Part shown: piece by piece, positions 18,433 through 28,840 of the stretch | Layout: each line of letters starts with the position of its first letter | Position numbering within the stretch: the stretch's first letter is position 1 | Source: Snodgrassella gandavensis | GTDB lineage: Bacteria; Pseudomonadota; Gammaproteobacteria; Burkholderiales; Neisseriaceae | Direction of reading: 5' to 3' | Length of the DNA stretch: 64,000 nucleotides | Assembly: GCF_914768025.1 (NCBI RefSeq) | Contig: NZ_CAJZCE010000002.1 | Span: forward strand, 1-64,000 | Position numbers and translations under genes: made by a program | Notes under the pieces: model-generated | Told to the model about the DNA's origin: nothing | The model's input: the letters and a program-made list of their open reading frames with translations, nothing else | Database searches by the model: none

Positions 18433-19215
18433 TCAGGCATAACTGGCCATGGCTGCCAGCTTGAGGGTGTCCTTGCCATAAAATCTGGCGGTGAGGTAGC
18501 GCATCCAGCGGATTTTACGCAAACTGTTGGCCACAATGGTGTGGACTTCGTGGGGTTGATTATGCAGCATAGTGTCCCACAAGGCTTTGGCCTGACTGGC
18601 TACGCTGTATTCCTGCATCAGGCGTGCGCCTGAGTGCAAGTAACACAGCCAGTCGCGGGCATGGCAGTGGGGTAAGGTCATGACTGACCGTGGGTCGTCT
18701 TCAAAATCAATAAAGCCTATGCTGTGCTGATTCACGTAAATCATGTTGCGGGCAAAGGTTTCACTCAGGTACTGCTTGCGTTTGTGTACATCCGCGATAG
18801 CGTTAAGACCAAGCTGCCAGCGTTGCAGCAGGATTTCTGGCTGGTGTTTGTGCTGTTTCCATTCGTTTTCCAGATTGTGTTCGCCAATATGGCTAATCAT
18901 CAGTGCATCCGGCTGCTGTGCCAGAATGGCCGGTACCTGAACGCCTGCTGCGGCCAGAGCCTGCAATCGGGCTGCTTCGGTTTGCAGGGAAGGGGTACCG
19001 CCTAGATTGGGTACAGGCTGAAGCATGTGAATGCCGCTGATTTGCTGGGCTATTTTTAACAGACGATAACGCCAGGCACTGTTGCGTGCGCCAGCCTGTC
19101 GTACCCATACTTTCTCTCCATTTGCCAGTGTGTGGCTTTGCATCAGGCCGGTTTGTATAAGCAGGCACTGCTGTAAGGCATGTTGATAAAAGGCAGTGGA
19201 ATCGGAAACAGTCAT
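18433..19215 (-). CDS. Kinase-fold protein, lipopolysaccharide-kinase-like
   Basis: The 260-residue protein looks like the small aminoglycoside/LPS-kinase branch of the protein-kinase fold. Near the N terminus are VWVRQAG (candidate ATP-site strand) and ARNSAWRYRLLKIAQ. After the middle come IADVHKRK, SETFARNMIYV and IGFIDFEDDP, which resemble the catalytic-loop Asn and the metal-binding Asp of this fold (H...N...D-F-E-D). The target is not known; sugar of the lipid A core is a guess from family. The start at ATG 19215 (MTVSDST) is preferred over a longer frame that would run into the neighbouring gene's end. Confidence 0.6.
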   Translation of the reverse strand: MTVSDSTAFYQHALQQCLLIQTGLMQSHTLANGEKVWVRQAGARNSAWRYRLLKIAQQISGIHMLQPVPNLGGTPSLQTEAARLQALAAAGVQVPAILAQQPDALMISHIGEHNLENEWKQHKHQPEILLQRWQLGLNAIADVHKRKQYLSETFARNMIYVNQHSIGFIDFEDDPRSVMTLPHCHARDWLCYLHSGARLMQEYSVASQAKALWDTMLHNQPHEVHTIVANSLRKIRWMRYLTARFYGKDTLKLAAMASYA

Positions 19216-19283
19216 GTAACTTGTTGCTGAAAATTCAAAACAGAATGTTGATTGTACTATAGTTGTGTTTGTTACTCTTAAAT

Positions 19284-20597
19284 TTAAGGTAATAAATCTT
19301 TCAGACGGTAATAACCGACACCAAGCCATTGTGCTGGCAGGCGCAACAGCTTGCCCCCCGGAAAATTGTGATGGCTTATTTTTTCAAACAGACGCAGACG
19401 ACTGTCATCACCGCCGATGGCTTCGGCAATAATCTGTCCGCCCAGTCCGGTAGCAGCCACGCCATGTCCGGAAAATCCCTGTAAAAAGTATAGCTGCGGA
19501 TTAAGCCGGCCAAAATGGGGCATACGGTTCATGCTGATGTCAACTTGTCCACCCCAGGCATAGTCAATGTGTACGTCTGCCAGTTGCGGAAAAACTTTTA
19601 ACATATCACGGCGCATGCCCTGAATTAATTGCTGCTGGCCGGGCTCACGGCCAGAGTAGTTAACTTTGCCACCAAATAACAGGCGTTTGTCTGCGCTGAG
19701 GCGGTAATAATCAAGTACGAAACGCGTGTCACAGACGGCCATGTTGTTTAGTATGAGTTGCTGCGCACGCTCACCTAGTGGTTCTGTTGCAATCATATAA
19801 GTGCCTACCGGCAGAATTTTGGCTGCCAGTGACTGGATGGGTGCGTGTTGCAAGCTGCGGGTAAAGGCGTTAACGGCGATAACAAGATTTTTGGCCATAA
19901 TCCAGCCATTCGGTGTGGTAATCCGGTAGCCATGCTGCCAAGGTTTAAGGGTGAGCATGGGGGATTGTTCGAATAGCAGTGCGCCGGCTGCTGCCGCAGC
20001 ACGTGCCAGTCCCAGTGTGTAGTTGAGTGGATGTAAATGGCCGGCCTGCTGGTCAAATATGGCACCTACATAGCGTTCGCTGGCCAGTTGTTGTTGTAGT
20101 TGGTGTTGATTCCATATCTGGTAATCGTGAAAATGATAATGTGTGGCGGCTTCTTTTACCCATTCAGTTAGGGCATGCAGATGCCGTGGCCGGATGGCAA
20201 CATGGGCATAGCCACGGTGCCAGTCGCACTCTATCTGGTAAGTTTGTATCTGTTGTTCTACCAGAGCAACGGCTTGGCGACTCCACTGCCACAGGGTCTG
20301 GGCATTTTTCAGGCCAAGCATATTGGCTATGCTGCTCATTTCGGCAGCGTAGCCATAAATCACCTGACCACCATTACGGCCGGAAGCACCGTAGCCAATC
20401 TGCGCTGCTTCGATAAGTGCCACACTGCGCTGCTGCTGTGCCAGTGGCAATGCCGTGCTGATACCACTCAGGCCACCACCGATAATACACGTTTCAACTT
20501 CTACCGTACCCTGTACACTGGGGTAGTGAGTGTGGTCATTGCGGCTGGCGGTATAATAGCTGTGAATGGGTTCTGTATGTGTGAATGATGTAGACAT
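19284..20597 (-). CDS. FAD-dependent amine oxidoreductase, PuuB-like
   Basis: The 437-residue protein belongs to the DAO family of FAD amine/amino-acid oxidases. It has the dinucleotide-binding motif CIIGGGLSGIS at about 37-47 and the family segment GYGASGRNGGQVIYG; the C-terminal FAD segment is LQGFSGHGVAATGLGGQII. These resemble gamma-glutamylputrescine oxidase (PuuB). The gene is followed (in its own direction) by the kinase-like gene and preceded by potI, potH and potG, so oxidation of an imported polyamine is a reasonable inference. No puuA, puuC or puuD genes are in the window. Confidence 0.8.
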   Translation of the reverse strand: MSTSFTHTEPIHSYYTASRNDHTHYPSVQGTVEVETCIIGGGLSGISTALPLAQQQRSVALIEAAQIGYGASGRNGGQVIYGYAAEMSSIANMLGLKNAQTLWQWSRQAVALVEQQIQTYQIECDWHRGYAHVAIRPRHLHALTEWVKEAATHYHFHDYQIWNQHQLQQQLASERYVGAIFDQQAGHLHPLNYTLGLARAAAAAGALLFEQSPMLTLKPWQHGYRITTPNGWIMAKNLVIAVNAFTRSLQHAPIQSLAAKILPVGTYMIATEPLGERAQQLILNNMAVCDTRFVLDYYRLSADKRLLFGGKVNYSGREPGQQQLIQGMRRDMLKVFPQLADVHIDYAWGGQVDISMNRMPHFGRLNPQLYFLQGFSGHGVAATGLGGQIIAEAIGGDDSRLRLFEKISHHNFPGGKLLRLPAQWLGVGYYRLKDLLP

Positions 20598-20676
20598 GGG
20601 CGCTGGGTGAGACAGGGCTGAAAGATGAAAAATTGGCAGTTATCGCGAATCAGATAACTGCCATTGTAAATGAATA

Positions 20677-21558
20677 TTATTTATTAGCCTCAAGCAACTG
20701 GCTCTGGCGGTAGGCTTCAGCCATTTCTCGTTCGCGTCTGGTGTTTTGTCGCATCATGCAGTAGTTGATGCCGATAGCCAAAGTACCTACCAGTGCGATA
20801 ATGATGGTGGCCAGTACGTTCATTTGTGGATCCAGTCCCAGTTTGATTTTGGAGAAAATAATCATGGGCAGGGTGGAAGAACCCGGGCCGGACAGGAACG
20901 AAGTAATCACCAGATCATCCAGAGATAGGGTAATGGATAACAGGAAGCCAGAAGCAATTGCCGGTGCAATAGAGGGCAGGGTAATCAGGAAAAATACTTT
21001 TAATGGACGTGCTCCAAGGTCTTTGGCCGCTTCTTCCAGTGACTGGTTCAGTTCGGACAAGCGCGAACGGATAATAACAGTCACGTAAGCCATGCACAGG
21101 GTGGTATGACCGAGCCAGATGGTAAAGAAGCCACGTTCAAAATACAGGAAGCTTAAAGCACTGTTTTGCAGTAGCATTTGCACCTGAATAATCAGCAGCA
21201 GCATGGACAGGCCGGTGATGATATCCGGCATAACCATCGGTGCAGACACCATGCCGGCAAACAGGGTATTGCCGCGAAAGCGCTTGATGCGTGCCAGTGC
21301 ATAACCGGCCAGTGTGCCCAGAATAACGGCTGCTGCGGCTGAACATAGGGCGATGCGTACGGACAACCATGCTGCATCCAGTATCTGTTCGTTCTGTATC
21401 AGCTTGCCATACCATTGGGTTGAGAAGCCGCCCCAGACGGTAACCAGACGCGAGCTATTAAATGAGTAAATAACCAGAATCACCAACGGCATGTACAGAA
21501 AGGCCAGTCCTAGAATCAGCATGCCTCTGAGAAACCAGGATGATTTTTGGTTATGCAT
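20677..21558 (-). CDS. potI: Putrescine ABC transporter permease PotI/PotC type
   Basis: This 293-residue inner-membrane permease has about six spans and the EAA loop that contacts the ATPase, seen as EAAKDLGARPLKVFFLITLP. It begins inside the end of potH (eight-base overlap), so the two are translationally coupled. Together with PotH and PotG it would form the channel for polyamine import. A 79-base gap separates it from the oxidase gene downstream. Putrescine versus spermidine specificity cannot be decided without the binding protein. Confidence 0.88.
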   Translation of the reverse strand: MHNQKSSWFLRGMLILGLAFLYMPLVILVIYSFNSSRLVTVWGGFSTQWYGKLIQNEQILDAAWLSVRIALCSAAAAVILGTLAGYALARIKRFRGNTLFAGMVSAPMVMPDIITGLSMLLLIIQVQMLLQNSALSFLYFERGFFTIWLGHTTLCMAYVTVIIRSRLSELNQSLEEAAKDLGARPLKVFFLITLPSIAPAIASGFLLSITLSLDDLVITSFLSGPGSSTLPMIIFSKIKLGLDPQMNVLATIIIALVGTLAIGINYCMMRQNTRREREMAEAYRQSQLLEANK

Positions 21559-22519
21559 GGCCGGCTCCTTCTTTAATTTCGCGGGTTTCGTAGCGATGGA
21601 ACAAGGTAATCGGAATCACCAGTAACAGCACCATAATTACGGCTACGGCTGAAGCCAGAGGCCAGTTATTTTCGCCAAAGAATGCTTGCCACAATATTTT
21701 ACCAATCAATTGGTTTTCAGGGCCGCCTACCAGTTCGGGAATCACAAATTCGCCTACTGCCGGAATGAACACCAGCATTGAACCAGAAATAATACCGGCC
21801 TTGGACAGGGGCAGGGTAATGGAAACAAAAGCCTTAATCGGGCCGGCACCTAAATCAGCTGCTGCTTCCAGCAAACGGTTATCCAGCTTCACCAGTTGGG
21901 TGTATAACGGCAGAATCATAAAGGGCAGATAGGCGTATACCATCACCAGATTCACAGAAAATGAGTTATAGAACATATCCAGCGGATGGTCGATAAGCCC
22001 CCATTTCAGCAGATAGGTGTTGATGATGCCGTTATGGCCGAGCAGGCTCATCCATGCATACACACGCAACAGGAAGGAAGTCCAGAAAGGCAGCATAATG
22101 GCAAGCAGCAGACCATTGCGGATTTTTTCTGGGGCCCGGGCAATGGCGTAGGCTATCGGATAGCCCGCCAGAAGGCAGATTAGTGTGGTGGTAAAGGCAG
22201 TTTTGATCGATAGCCAGTAAGTCAATAGGTAAATATTGTCACCACGATTGCCAGTTAGCATCTGTCCGAGAGAAAGCCAGAAATCGTTAAAGATGTCAGC
22301 ATAATTCTGATAGCTGACCAGAATATTGATGTGCCCCAAGTCGGTATCAAGGTTGTATAGCGGTGTATAGGGCGGGATGGCAATGTCCTGTTCGCCGAAA
22401 CTGATTTTGAGTACGATAAAAAACGGTATCAGAAACAGTCCCAGCAGCCAGGTGTAGGGGATGCCAACTACTAGCCCCTGAGTGGGGCGCAAGCCTTTGA
22501 GGCGGTTAAACCAATTCAT
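21551..22519 (-). CDS. potH: Putrescine ABC transporter permease PotH/PotB type
   Basis: The 322-residue permease has about six spans and the EAA-loop sequence EAAADLGAGPIKAFVSITLP. A ribosome site GGGAG sits eight bases before ATG 22519. It lies 19 bases after potG and overlaps potI, forming one operon. The extended N terminus with a polar periplasmic region before the second span is usual for PotH. Confidence 0.9.
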   Translation of the reverse strand: MNWFNRLKGLRPTQGLVVGIPYTWLLGLFLIPFFIVLKISFGEQDIAIPPYTPLYNLDTDLGHINILVSYQNYADIFNDFWLSLGQMLTGNRGDNIYLLTYWLSIKTAFTTTLICLLAGYPIAYAIARAPEKIRNGLLLAIMLPFWTSFLLRVYAWMSLLGHNGIINTYLLKWGLIDHPLDMFYNSFSVNLVMVYAYLPFMILPLYTQLVKLDNRLLEAAADLGAGPIKAFVSITLPLSKAGIISGSMLVFIPAVGEFVIPELVGGPENQLIGKILWQAFFGENNWPLASAVAVIMVLLLVIPITLFHRYETREIKEGAGHA

Positions 22520-22538
22520 GTTTAAGCTCCCACGGCTG

Positions 22539-23669
22539 TTAATGGGTCAAAGGACTGGCCTGATTGTCCGGCCAACTGATGTAAACTTTTTCTTCCCATG
22601 TGGGCATGGGGATGTTGGATTGTTCCCAGTATGAGGATAAAACCTGACTTTTGATGATTTTGCCGGAAGGGAGCTGGATATGAAAAATACCAAAGCTGCC
22701 CAGATAGGCAATTTCTTTCACGATGCCTGCTGACCAGTTATATTCCTGCGTTGGCTGTTCGCGATAGATGTTAATGTCTTCCGGACGAATGGACAGCCAG
22801 ATGTTCTGGTCTTCCGGTCCGCTGATGCCATGACCAAGATAGACTTGCTGTTGCAGTTCAGGACACTGAATAATGGTGTGATCGGAACCATCTTCTGTAA
22901 CTTTACCGGCCAGAATATTGGTTTCACCCATAAATTCAGCGGTAAAGCGGCTGTTTGGATAGTCGTAAATGTCAGAGGGCGTACCTACCTGTTGCAACTG
23001 CCCGTCAGACATGATGGCTATGCGCGAGGCCATGGTCATGGCTTCTTCCTGATCATGAGTAACCATGATGCAGGTGGCACCTACTTTTTCCAGTGTATTA
23101 ACCAGTTCGAGCTGGGTTTGTTGCCGTAATTTTTTGTCCAGTGCACCCAGTGGTTCGTCCAGTAGCAGTAGTTTTGGCCGTTTGGCCAGACTGCGCGCCA
23201 GTGCAACACGCTGCTGCTGTCCGCCGGAAAGCTGGTGTGGTTTACGCTTGGCGTATTTAGTCATTTGTACCAGACGCAGCATTTCTTCGACACGAGCGCT
23301 GATTTCGCCTTTCGGAAGTTTGTCCTGTTTCAGGCCGAAAGCGATATTCTGTTCGACACTCATATGCGGAAACAGGGCATAACTCTGAAACATCATATTG
23401 ATGGGACGATCATAGGGTTGCAATTTGGTGATGTCCTCTCCATCAAGGATAATTTGTCCCTGAGTCGGTGTTTCCATCCCGGCCAGCATGCGTAATAGGG
23501 TTGATTTACCGCTACCGGAGCTGCCAAGCAAGGCGAAAATTTCATTTTTTTTAATGGTGAGATTGACATGGTCAACGGCGTAGTTGTCGCCATAGGTTTT
23601 GACGATGTCTTTAATCTGTAAGTAATGTGCGGGATCGGCACCTAGCTTGGTGGTTGCGTTTTCGCTCAT
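22539..23669 (-). CDS. potG: Polyamine ABC transporter ATP-binding protein PotG/PotA type
   Basis: The 376-residue ATPase has Walker [10 protein letters not shown], the Q-loop region [11 protein letters not shown], signature LSGGQQQR, Walker [13 protein letters not shown] and a C-terminal TOBE domain (SIRPEDI). Start ATG 23669 gives MSENATTK; a longer frame from 23795 is not supported. The operon potG-potH-potI lacks potF/potD, so the periplasmic binding protein must be encoded elsewhere. Confidence 0.92.
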   Translation of the reverse strand: MSENATTKLGADPAHYLQIKDIVKTYGDNYAVDHVNLTIKKNEIFALLGSSGSGKSTLLRMLAGMETPTQGQIILDGEDITKLQPYDRPINMMFQSYALFPHMSVEQNIAFGLKQDKLPKGEISARVEEMLRLVQMTKYAKRKPHQLSGGQQQRVALARSLAKRPKLLLLDEPLGALDKKLRQQTQLELVNTLEKVGATCIMVTHDQEEAMTMASRIAIMSDGQLQQVGTPSDIYDYPNSRFTAEFMGETNILAGKVTEDGSDHTIIQCPELQQQVYLGHGISGPEDQNIWLSIRPEDINIYREQPTQEYNWSAGIVKEIAYLGSFGIFHIQLPSGKIIKSQVLSSYWEQSNIPMPTWEEKVYISWPDNQASPLTH

Positions 23670-24193
23670 GATAAGGGTTACTCCAGAAAAATCGTTCCAG
23701 CCAATGCTCGGCATATGGATGTTTACTGTAATGTGTAAAGAACGGTGCAAAAACGATTCTGCTCCTGCTTTAGGGGGGGCATTGTATGCAAGCATTTTGC
23801 GTGGGGCAATGAAATTTAACTGTTAATACATTTAAATTCTCCACTTGGTGTATAACTTTGCATGTAAACAGGTATTTAGGGCTGCTTTCTAACTTGAATT
23901 AATTTTTGTTAGGATCACGCTAAGATACGGGTTTTAAAGTATGACCTGTCTGGCAAACTGAGTAATGCCTAGTGTATCATGTAATAATTGTCTGTTATAT
24001 TCGTTCAGGTCTGGCTTTGTCTGATAACTGAACTATGCTACTTATATGCATGGATGTCTATTTACCATATAAGTGGATTATGCAAAAAATTTTCCATTTA
24101 ATCAAAAAGTTTTCGCCATTTTACTGAATTGGTAAAGTGAATAGGATGTGATTGTCTGCTATAAGCTAGTTTTAGCTATAGGTGGTATAGGTA
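23670..24193. other. Divergent spacer between potG and coaBC
   Basis: A 524-base AT-rich spacer between two outward genes. Promoters for both must be here; I cannot assign boxes with confidence. A short repeated motif, TTAATACATTTAAATTC, near 23822 and several A/T palindromes are present. No gene or stable terminator hairpin is seen. Confidence 0.4.
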
Positions 24194-25390
24194 ATGAAAA
24201 AAAAGGTATTGCTGGGTATTTGTGGTGGTATTGCTGCATATAAAAGTTGTGAGCTGGTGCGGCTGCTGAAAAAGGCAGGGCATCAGGTAAATGTGGTGAT
24301 GACTCAGGCAGCTACTGATTTTATCAGCCCAACTACCTTTCAGGCTCTGAGTGGGGAACCAGTATTGCTGGATACACACGATGGGTCTGGTGGCAATGGC
24401 ATGGCACATATCAATTTAAGCCGTCAGGCAGATGTGATGCTGATTGCGCCGGCTTCTGCCAATACGCTGGCAAAAATAGCTCAGGGTATGGCAGATAATC
24501 TGCTCACTACGCTGGTGGCTGCACGTAGCTGCCCGCTGGCTGTTGCACCCGCTATGAATGTGCAAATGTGGAATAATCCGGCCAATCAGCGCAATCTGGC
24601 TTTATTGCAGCAGGATCAGATAAAAATACTGGGGCCGGCAGTTGGCGAACAGGCCTGTGGTGAAGTTGGCAGCGGGCGCATGCTGGAAGCGGCAGAATTG
24701 GCTGATATGTTAGTTGATGTCTGGACACCGCCTGTTCTGGCGGGTAAAAGGGTATTAATTACTACCGGAGCCACTTTTGAGGCCATTGACCCCGTACGCG
24801 GTATTACCAATATTTCCAGCGGGCAGATGGGGATGGCGCTGGCGCGTGCATGCCGCGCAGCCGGCGCTAATGTCTCTCTGGTGTATGGGCAGGTGCAGAC
24901 GGCGCTGGCCGCCGGGCTGGCTTATACTGAACAGGCCATCAGTACGGATGCGATGTTGGCGGCGGTACAACGCTTATTGCCTGAGCAGGATGTGTTTATA
25001 TCGGTAGCTGCGGTGGCTGATTACAAGGTTAGAAACCGCAGTGAACAGAAACTGAAAAAACAGGCCGGCCAATCCGTACCAGTGATAGAGCTTACTGAGA
25101 ATGCTGATATTCTGGCTACTGTGGCTGCCCGGGCTGATGCGCCGTTCTGTGTCGGTTTTGCCGCAGAAAGTGAGCATGTGCTGGAGCATGCACGTGCCAA
25201 ACGGCTGAAAAAAGGTGTGCCGTTATTGGTGGCCAATGAGGTGAGTCGGGCAATGGGTAAAGCCACCAATCAAGTGATACTGCTTGATGACGAGCAGGAA
25301 GCTGCCTTACCGCAGATGAGTAAAGATGATACGGCTACTGCAATTGTTGCCCGGCTGGCGCAACTGCTGGCGCAGCAGTGCTGTAATTAA
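24194..25390 (+). CDS. coaBC: Bifunctional phosphopantothenoylcysteine decarboxylase/synthetase CoaBC
   Basis: CoaBC joins cysteine to 4'-phosphopantothenate (CoaB, C-terminal) and decarboxylates the product to 4'-phosphopantetheine (CoaC, N-terminal, FMN). The 398-residue protein has the flavin-domain start [17 protein letters not shown], the catalytic His region LLDTH, the [12 protein letters not shown] motif, the reducing Cys in [15 protein letters not shown], and in CoaB the nucleotide site [18 protein letters not shown]. Start ATG 24194 follows GGTAAT. dut follows after 74 bases, a frequent pairing. Confidence 0.96.
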   Translation: MKKKVLLGICGGIAAYKSCELVRLLKKAGHQVNVVMTQAATDFISPTTFQALSGEPVLLDTHDGSGGNGMAHINLSRQADVMLIAPASANTLAKIAQGMADNLLTTLVAARSCPLAVAPAMNVQMWNNPANQRNLALLQQDQIKILGPAVGEQACGEVGSGRMLEAAELADMLVDVWTPPVLAGKRVLITTGATFEAIDPVRGITNISSGQMGMALARACRAAGANVSLVYGQVQTALAAGLAYTEQAISTDAMLAAVQRLLPEQDVFISVAAVADYKVRNRSEQKLKKQAGQSVPVIELTENADILATVAARADAPFCVGFAAESEHVLEHARAKRLKKGVPLLVANEVSRAMGKATNQVILLDDEQEAALPQMSKDDTATAIVARLAQLLAQQCCN

Positions 25391-25464
25391 GACTATATTT
25401 ATGTATTGGGAGCTTACTGCCCCGATATTTGTTAACTGTAAATTATATAAAGACTGGTTGGTTT

Positions 25465-25926
25465 ATGAGTGCTTCTGAGTTATCTGTACAAATTAAGGTA
25501 TTGCATCCGTTAATGGCGGAACAGTTACCACAATATGCAACTGTTGGTTCGGCTGGTCTGGATTTACGCGCCTGTATTGAAGCACCGGTTACTTTACAGC
25601 CGGGCGAAAGCTTTTTGTTGCCAACCGGACTAGCCGTATATCTGGCCGACCCGGGCTACGCAGCCTTAATATTGCCGCGTTCCGGTCTGGGACATAAGCA
25701 CGGTATTGTACTGGGTAATCTGGTGGGGCTGATTGATTCTGATTATCAGGGTGAATTAAAAGTATCGCTGTGGAATCGTAGTCAGGAAACATATGTAATT
25801 GAACCACTAGCACGGATTGCGCAGATGATTATTGTGCCGGTGATGCAGGCGGCTTTTAGCGTTGTGGATGAGTTTGTGCAAAGCAGCCGCGGAGAAGGTG
25901 GTTTTGGCAGTACTGGCCACCAATAA
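25465..25926 (+). CDS. dut: Deoxyuridine 5'-triphosphate nucleotidohydrolase
   Basis: Dut hydrolyses dUTP to dUMP, limiting uracil in DNA and feeding thymidylate synthesis. The 153-residue trimeric-type enzyme has all five motifs: [29 protein letters not shown] with the catalytic Asp, ARIAQMI and the C-terminal [10 protein letters not shown]. The start ATG 25465 (MSASEL) fits the family; an upstream in-frame start at 25429 would add twelve residues. Confidence 0.97.
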   Translation: MSASELSVQIKVLHPLMAEQLPQYATVGSAGLDLRACIEAPVTLQPGESFLLPTGLAVYLADPGYAALILPRSGLGHKHGIVLGNLVGLIDSDYQGELKVSLWNRSQETYVIEPLARIAQMIIVPVMQAAFSVVDEFVQSSRGEGGFGSTGHQ

Positions 25927-25946
25927 TTTTTGGTGTTAAATAAACG

Positions 25947-25986
25947 AAAAGCAAGGTATCCGGATGGATTACCTTGCTTTTTTTTG
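25947..25986 (+). terminator. Rho-independent terminator of coaBC-dut
   Basis: Twelve-base stem AAAAGCAAGGTA / TACCTTGCTTTT (25947-25958, 25970-25981) followed by more T residues to 25985. It starts 20 bases after the dut stop. Confidence 0.9.
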
Positions 25987-26067
25987 CCATGGCACTGGCT
26001 AAACTGCTTACTGCATATTTGCCTCAGTATTCTGACCGGCCATACGGATTTGTGATTGATAACCACA

Positions 26068-28131
26068 CTATTGTTGGCGATAACGCTCAATCAGCATATT
26101 TTGCATATTGGATACAGATTCATTGTCTGCTGCTTTAACACGCTGATACCGGCCGTCCGGCTGCATCAGCCATGCACACTGATTATCAGCCAAAGCGAGC
26201 ATCAGCGTTTCCTTGATTATACGTTGTTTTAGCTCAGGTGTTTCAATTGGTGTGCAAATTTCTACACGGCGGAACAGATTGCGCCCCATCCAGTCGGCAC
26301 TGGATATCCATACTTTGGTGTCACCACCATTTTCAAAATAAAATACCCGCGCATGCTCCAGCAAGCGGCCGACAATGGAACGAACCCGAATATTTTCCGA
26401 TAGCCCTTTAACGCCCGGGCGCAGTACACACATTCCGCGCACAATCAGCTCTATCTGCACGCCAGCCTGACTGGCTGCATACAGGGCATCCACCATAGTG
26501 GGTTCGACCAGAGCGTTCATTTTGGCAATAATACGTGCTGTTTTGCCGGCTTTTGCCTGTTCGATTTCATTATTAATGCTCTCGAGCAGCATTTTGTGTA
26601 GTGTGAACGGGCTTTGGGCTATTTTATTCAGGTGATTGGGTTGCCCCAGCCCTGTAATTTCCATAAACACAGTATTGACATCAACACTGATGTCCGGGTT
26701 GCAGGTCATGAGTCCCAAATCGGTATAAATGCGGCTAGTACCTTGATGGTAGTTACCGGTGCTGATATGTGCATAGCGTTTCAGTTTGCCGTCTTCGCGG
26801 CGCACAATCAATGCCATTTTTGCATGAACCTTGTAGCCGAATACGCCATAGACTACGTGAGCACCAGCAGCTTCTAGCTGGCTGGCCCAGTTCAGATTGG
26901 TTTCTTCGTCAAAACGTGCCATCAGTTCAACTACTACCGTAACCTGTTTACCGGTCAGTGCTGCTTTCATCAGTGCCTTCACCAGATCGGAGTTGCTGCC
27001 GGTGCGGTAGATAGTCATTTTAATGGCAATAACCTGAGGGTCATCTGCTGCCTCCTGAATCAGACGCACTGTTGGTTCGAAAGACTGATAGGGGTGGTAG
27101 AGCAGAATATCGCGCTGGCTGATAATACTGAACAGGTCGCGATTTTTATTCAGCATGGCCGGCGTACCGGGAATAAATGGTGGAAATTTTAAATCGTTGC
27201 GTTCAACCATGTCCGGTACGGCCATCAGGCGTACCAGATTCACCGGTCCATTCACCCGATACAGCTCATCACGTCCCAGATGGAAATGACTGAGGAGGAA
27301 GTCGTAAACATGTGCCGGACAGTTGTCTGCTACTTCTAAGCGCACACCCTCTCCATACTGGCGTCCCTGCAACTCACCGGCAATGGCGGTGCGCAGGTTT
27401 TCTAAATCTTCTTCGTCCACGCTTAAATCGCTGTCGCGGGTAATACGGAACTGGTAGCAGCCTTTGACAGTCATACCTGTGAACAGCGTATGTACATGGG
27501 CATGCAGGATTGAAGACAGAAAAACAAAACCATCGTGGCCATTGCATAATTCTTTGGGCATTTTCAATACCCGTGGCAGAATACGCGGCGCCTGAACAAT
27601 TGCCATGCCTCCAGTCCGGCCGAAAGCATCTTTACCTTCCAGCTCTACAGCAAAATTCAGTGATTTATTAAGTAAACGTGGAAAAGGGTGAGATGGATCC
27701 AGTCCAATGGGGGTAAGGATGGGTAGCAGTTCATACTGGAAATAATCAGCCACCCACTGGCGTTGCGCCTCACTCCATGCGCTGCGCGGATAAAACGATA
27801 TACCTTCATTGCGTAAGGCCGGAATCAGCTCGTCGTTAAACAGGCGGTATTGTTCGGCAATGATGGCATGTGCCTGTTTGGTGACATTGGTGATAACAGT
27901 ATCCGGCAATTCGCCATTGGCCAGCGGAATATGGGGCGAGAGCTGGCGGGTACGGCGCAGCCATGCCATGCGTACTTCAAAGAATTCATCCAGATTGGAA
28001 GAAACAATGCATAAGAAACGTAAACGTTCGAGCAGGGGTACCTGTGTATCCTGTGCCTGTGCCAGTACACGACGATTGAATGCCAGCAGACTAAGTTCAC
28101 GGCAAAGTAAGTGTGGCTGAATTTTGGACAT
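26068..28131 (-). CDS. ppk: Polyphosphate kinase 1
   Basis: PPK1 polymerises the terminal phosphate of ATP into long-chain polyphosphate, used in stress response and phosphate storage. The 687-residue protein has the N-terminal helical domain, the head domain, and the two HKD-like catalytic parts; the histidine to be phosphorylated is in YKVHAK and a second conserved His in YAHISTGNYHQGTSR. The C-terminal region VWISSADWMGRNLFRRVE is typical. Full family length. No adjacent ppx is seen. The acyltransferase gene lies about 85 bases upstream on the same strand. Confidence 0.97.
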   Translation of the reverse strand: MSKIQPHLLCRELSLLAFNRRVLAQAQDTQVPLLERLRFLCIVSSNLDEFFEVRMAWLRRTRQLSPHIPLANGELPDTVITNVTKQAHAIIAEQYRLFNDELIPALRNEGISFYPRSAWSEAQRQWVADYFQYELLPILTPIGLDPSHPFPRLLNKSLNFAVELEGKDAFGRTGGMAIVQAPRILPRVLKMPKELCNGHDGFVFLSSILHAHVHTLFTGMTVKGCYQFRITRDSDLSVDEEDLENLRTAIAGELQGRQYGEGVRLEVADNCPAHVYDFLLSHFHLGRDELYRVNGPVNLVRLMAVPDMVERNDLKFPPFIPGTPAMLNKNRDLFSIISQRDILLYHPYQSFEPTVRLIQEAADDPQVIAIKMTIYRTGSNSDLVKALMKAALTGKQVTVVVELMARFDEETNLNWASQLEAAGAHVVYGVFGYKVHAKMALIVRREDGKLKRYAHISTGNYHQGTSRIYTDLGLMTCNPDISVDVNTVFMEITGLGQPNHLNKIAQSPFTLHKMLLESINNEIEQAKAGKTARIIAKMNALVEPTMVDALYAASQAGVQIELIVRGMCVLRPGVKGLSENIRVRSIVGRLLEHARVFYFENGGDTKVWISSADWMGRNLFRRVEICTPIETPELKQRIIKETLMLALADNQCAWLMQPDGRYQRVKAADNESVSNMQNMLIERYRQQ

Positions 28132-28216
28132 GGGACATACCTGTGTCTGTTATTAGGAGTAAGGGTGTGTCAGTTTGGTATTATTTTACTAACCTTGGCA
28201 CTGTTTCGTGCGCTGG

Positions 28217-28834
28217 TCAAGCGTCGTGTGTGTTCTTTGGTGGCCAGCGATTGTGAATAAACTGGCCTGGATTTTGATAATTCAATACTTTAGCGTAATT
28301 ACCTGCAGCAGTTGCATTTGCCGGAATATTTTTGGTGACAACACTACCGGCACCAATGGTGGCATTATCACCGATGCAGACATTTTCAATCAGATTACAA
28401 TTGGGGCCGATATAGACATTGTCACCAATAACGGCAGCCAGTCCATTGTTGGCGCCAATTACGGTATAGGGGGAAAGATTGATATTATTACCCAGCCGGG
28501 CACTGCTATTAATAATCAGTGGCCCGCCGTGGCCGATATACAACCCGTAGCCAATAGGAGTGCGCGGGCTGATGATGATTCCACTGCGGCGTTTCTGCCA
28601 AACATACATCGGATAGGCCAGTTTGCGCCAGATTCCCGGTGCAGCAGCCAGTCTTAGCCAGCAAGAAAAGCGAAAGCCCCGGTTACAAAAGTAGTAGCGT
28701 ATAAGTGTGCGCCAGTCAGTACGGCCGCTATAACGAAATAAATCACTTTTAATAAGCTGTATAACCATAAAAGCTGTAACAAGGTATTGGACAAATAAAA
28801 AAAGCTGTTCATCTGCATACAGTCGAACAGCCAT
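28217..28834 (-). CDS. Left-handed beta-helix acyltransferase, serine acetyltransferase-like
   Basis: The 205-residue protein has an N-terminal hydrophobic stretch (about residues 11-27) and a C-terminal run of hexapeptide repeats (IGYGLYIGHGG, VIGANNGLAAVIG, VYIGPNC, VCIGDNATIGAGSVV), the trimeric acetyltransferase fold. It resembles the CysE-like enzymes found in polysaccharide clusters more than housekeeping CysE, because of the hydrophobic N-terminal part and short length. The acceptor is unknown. It begins six bases after yggX ends, so the two are probably cotranscribed. Confidence 0.7.
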   Translation of the reverse strand: MAVRLYADEQLFLFVQYLVTAFMVIQLIKSDLFRYSGRTDWRTLIRYYFCNRGFRFSCWLRLAAAPGIWRKLAYPMYVWQKRRSGIIISPRTPIGYGLYIGHGGPLIINSSARLGNNINLSPYTVIGANNGLAAVIGDNVYIGPNCNLIENVCIGDNATIGAGSVVTKNIPANATAAGNYAKVLNYQNPGQFIHNRWPPKNTHDA

Positions 28835-28840
28835 TAGATT

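Noticed and set aside
19295-19310. Sequence matching the Neisseria uptake sequence core CCGTCTGAA on the minus strand
   Set aside because: Occurs once, inside the coding end of the oxidase gene and without its leading G; a single hit is expected by chance.
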